NCBI RefSeq assembly: GCF_000948415.1
Contig: NZ_JYII01000012.1
Coordinates: 1-64,000, forward strand
DNA from: Thalassospira sp. HJ
GTDB lineage: Bacteria > Pseudomonadota > Alphaproteobacteria > Rhodospirillales > Thalassospiraceae
Length of the DNA: 64,000 nucleotides
Reading direction: 5' to 3'
The notes beneath the pieces are model-generated. The model was not told the DNA's origin, did not search any database, and saw only the letters and a program-made list of their open reading frames with translations. The translations under genes were made by a program, and so were the position numbers. Below, in pieces: positions 63,928 to 64,000 of the stretch. The first letter of the stretch is position 1. Every line of letters begins with the position of its first letter.

Positions 63928-64000
63928 ATGTCTGACGACCAGCTTTCCAGCCCCGCAACTGATGCCCCGAAAAAGGGCCCGTCCATGACAACAAGGATTG
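63928..64000 (+). CDS. Start of an unidentified gene, cut by the window edge
   Basis: ATG followed by an open frame reading MSDDQLSSPATDAPKKGPSM and a few more residues, about 38 bases after the terminator. GAAAG stands upstream. Position after cyoABCD suggests a SURF1-type assembly factor, but the visible polar N-terminus cannot show it. Confidence 0.4.
   Translation, partial: MSDDQLSSPATDAPKKGPSMTTRI

Overview
The window reads as a chromosomal segment of a heterotrophic, probably marine alphaproteobacterium. Moderate GC, a complete trimethylamine-to-ammonia route, a Weimberg-type pentose pathway, a cyoABCD quinol oxidase and an alphaproteobacterial-style zinc operator together suggest a Rhodospirillales member such as Thalassospira. 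That placement is inference from gene content; no rRNA or tRNA gene lies in the window. I see no prophage, insertion sequence with a transposase, or CRISPR array.

Region 1 (1-10.1 kb) is a pentose catabolic island. A sugar ABC transporter (xylF, xylH, xylG), a fumarylacetoacetate-hydrolase-type dehydratase (xylX) and a ROK repressor form one leftward operon. A sugar dehydrogenase (xylB) and a sugar-acid dehydratase run rightward from the same control region, which holds a 25-bp near-palindrome. A partial alpha-ketoglutarate-semialdehyde dehydrogenase lies at the left edge. Together they would carry D-xylose, or possibly L-arabinose, to 2-oxoglutarate.

Region 2 (10.1-32.9 kb) is a methylated-amine island. 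Trimethylamine is oxidised by Tmm, TMAO is cleaved by Tdm, and dimethylamine is demethylated by DmmABC with the GcvT-like DmmD. Methylamine passes through GmaS, MgsABC and a four-subunit sarcosine-oxidase-like dehydrogenase (MgdABCD). PurU releases formate. An ammonium transporter with a tiny membrane-protein partner sits inside the island, as do an XRE-cupin regulator and a GlxA-type AraC regulator.

Region 3 (33-44 kb) is mixed. It holds a lone low-GC PIN-like gene, nadK-argE, and a sulfur locus. The sulfur locus has a TetR regulator, a periplasmic rhodanese, a YeeE/YedE sulfur channel, and a remarkable membrane-anchored protein with 28 cysteines all in Pro-Cys repeats. A DEAD-box helicase with cspA, an MFS exporter and a YaiI-family gene follow.

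Region 4 (44-52.9 kb) is an ABC transporter of the branched-chain amino-acid type, co-directional with an aromatic-type aldehyde dehydrogenase and divergent from an AraC regulator. Next comes a 267-bp nested inverted-repeat element shaped like a three-way junction, directly before a DUF3750 gene.

Region 5 (52.9-64 kb) holds a CobW GTPase behind a 34-bp Zur-like palindrome, TspO, a lipoprotein hydrolase, two divergent glutathione-transferase paralogues, an MHS-type transporter, and cyoABCD followed by the start of a further gene.
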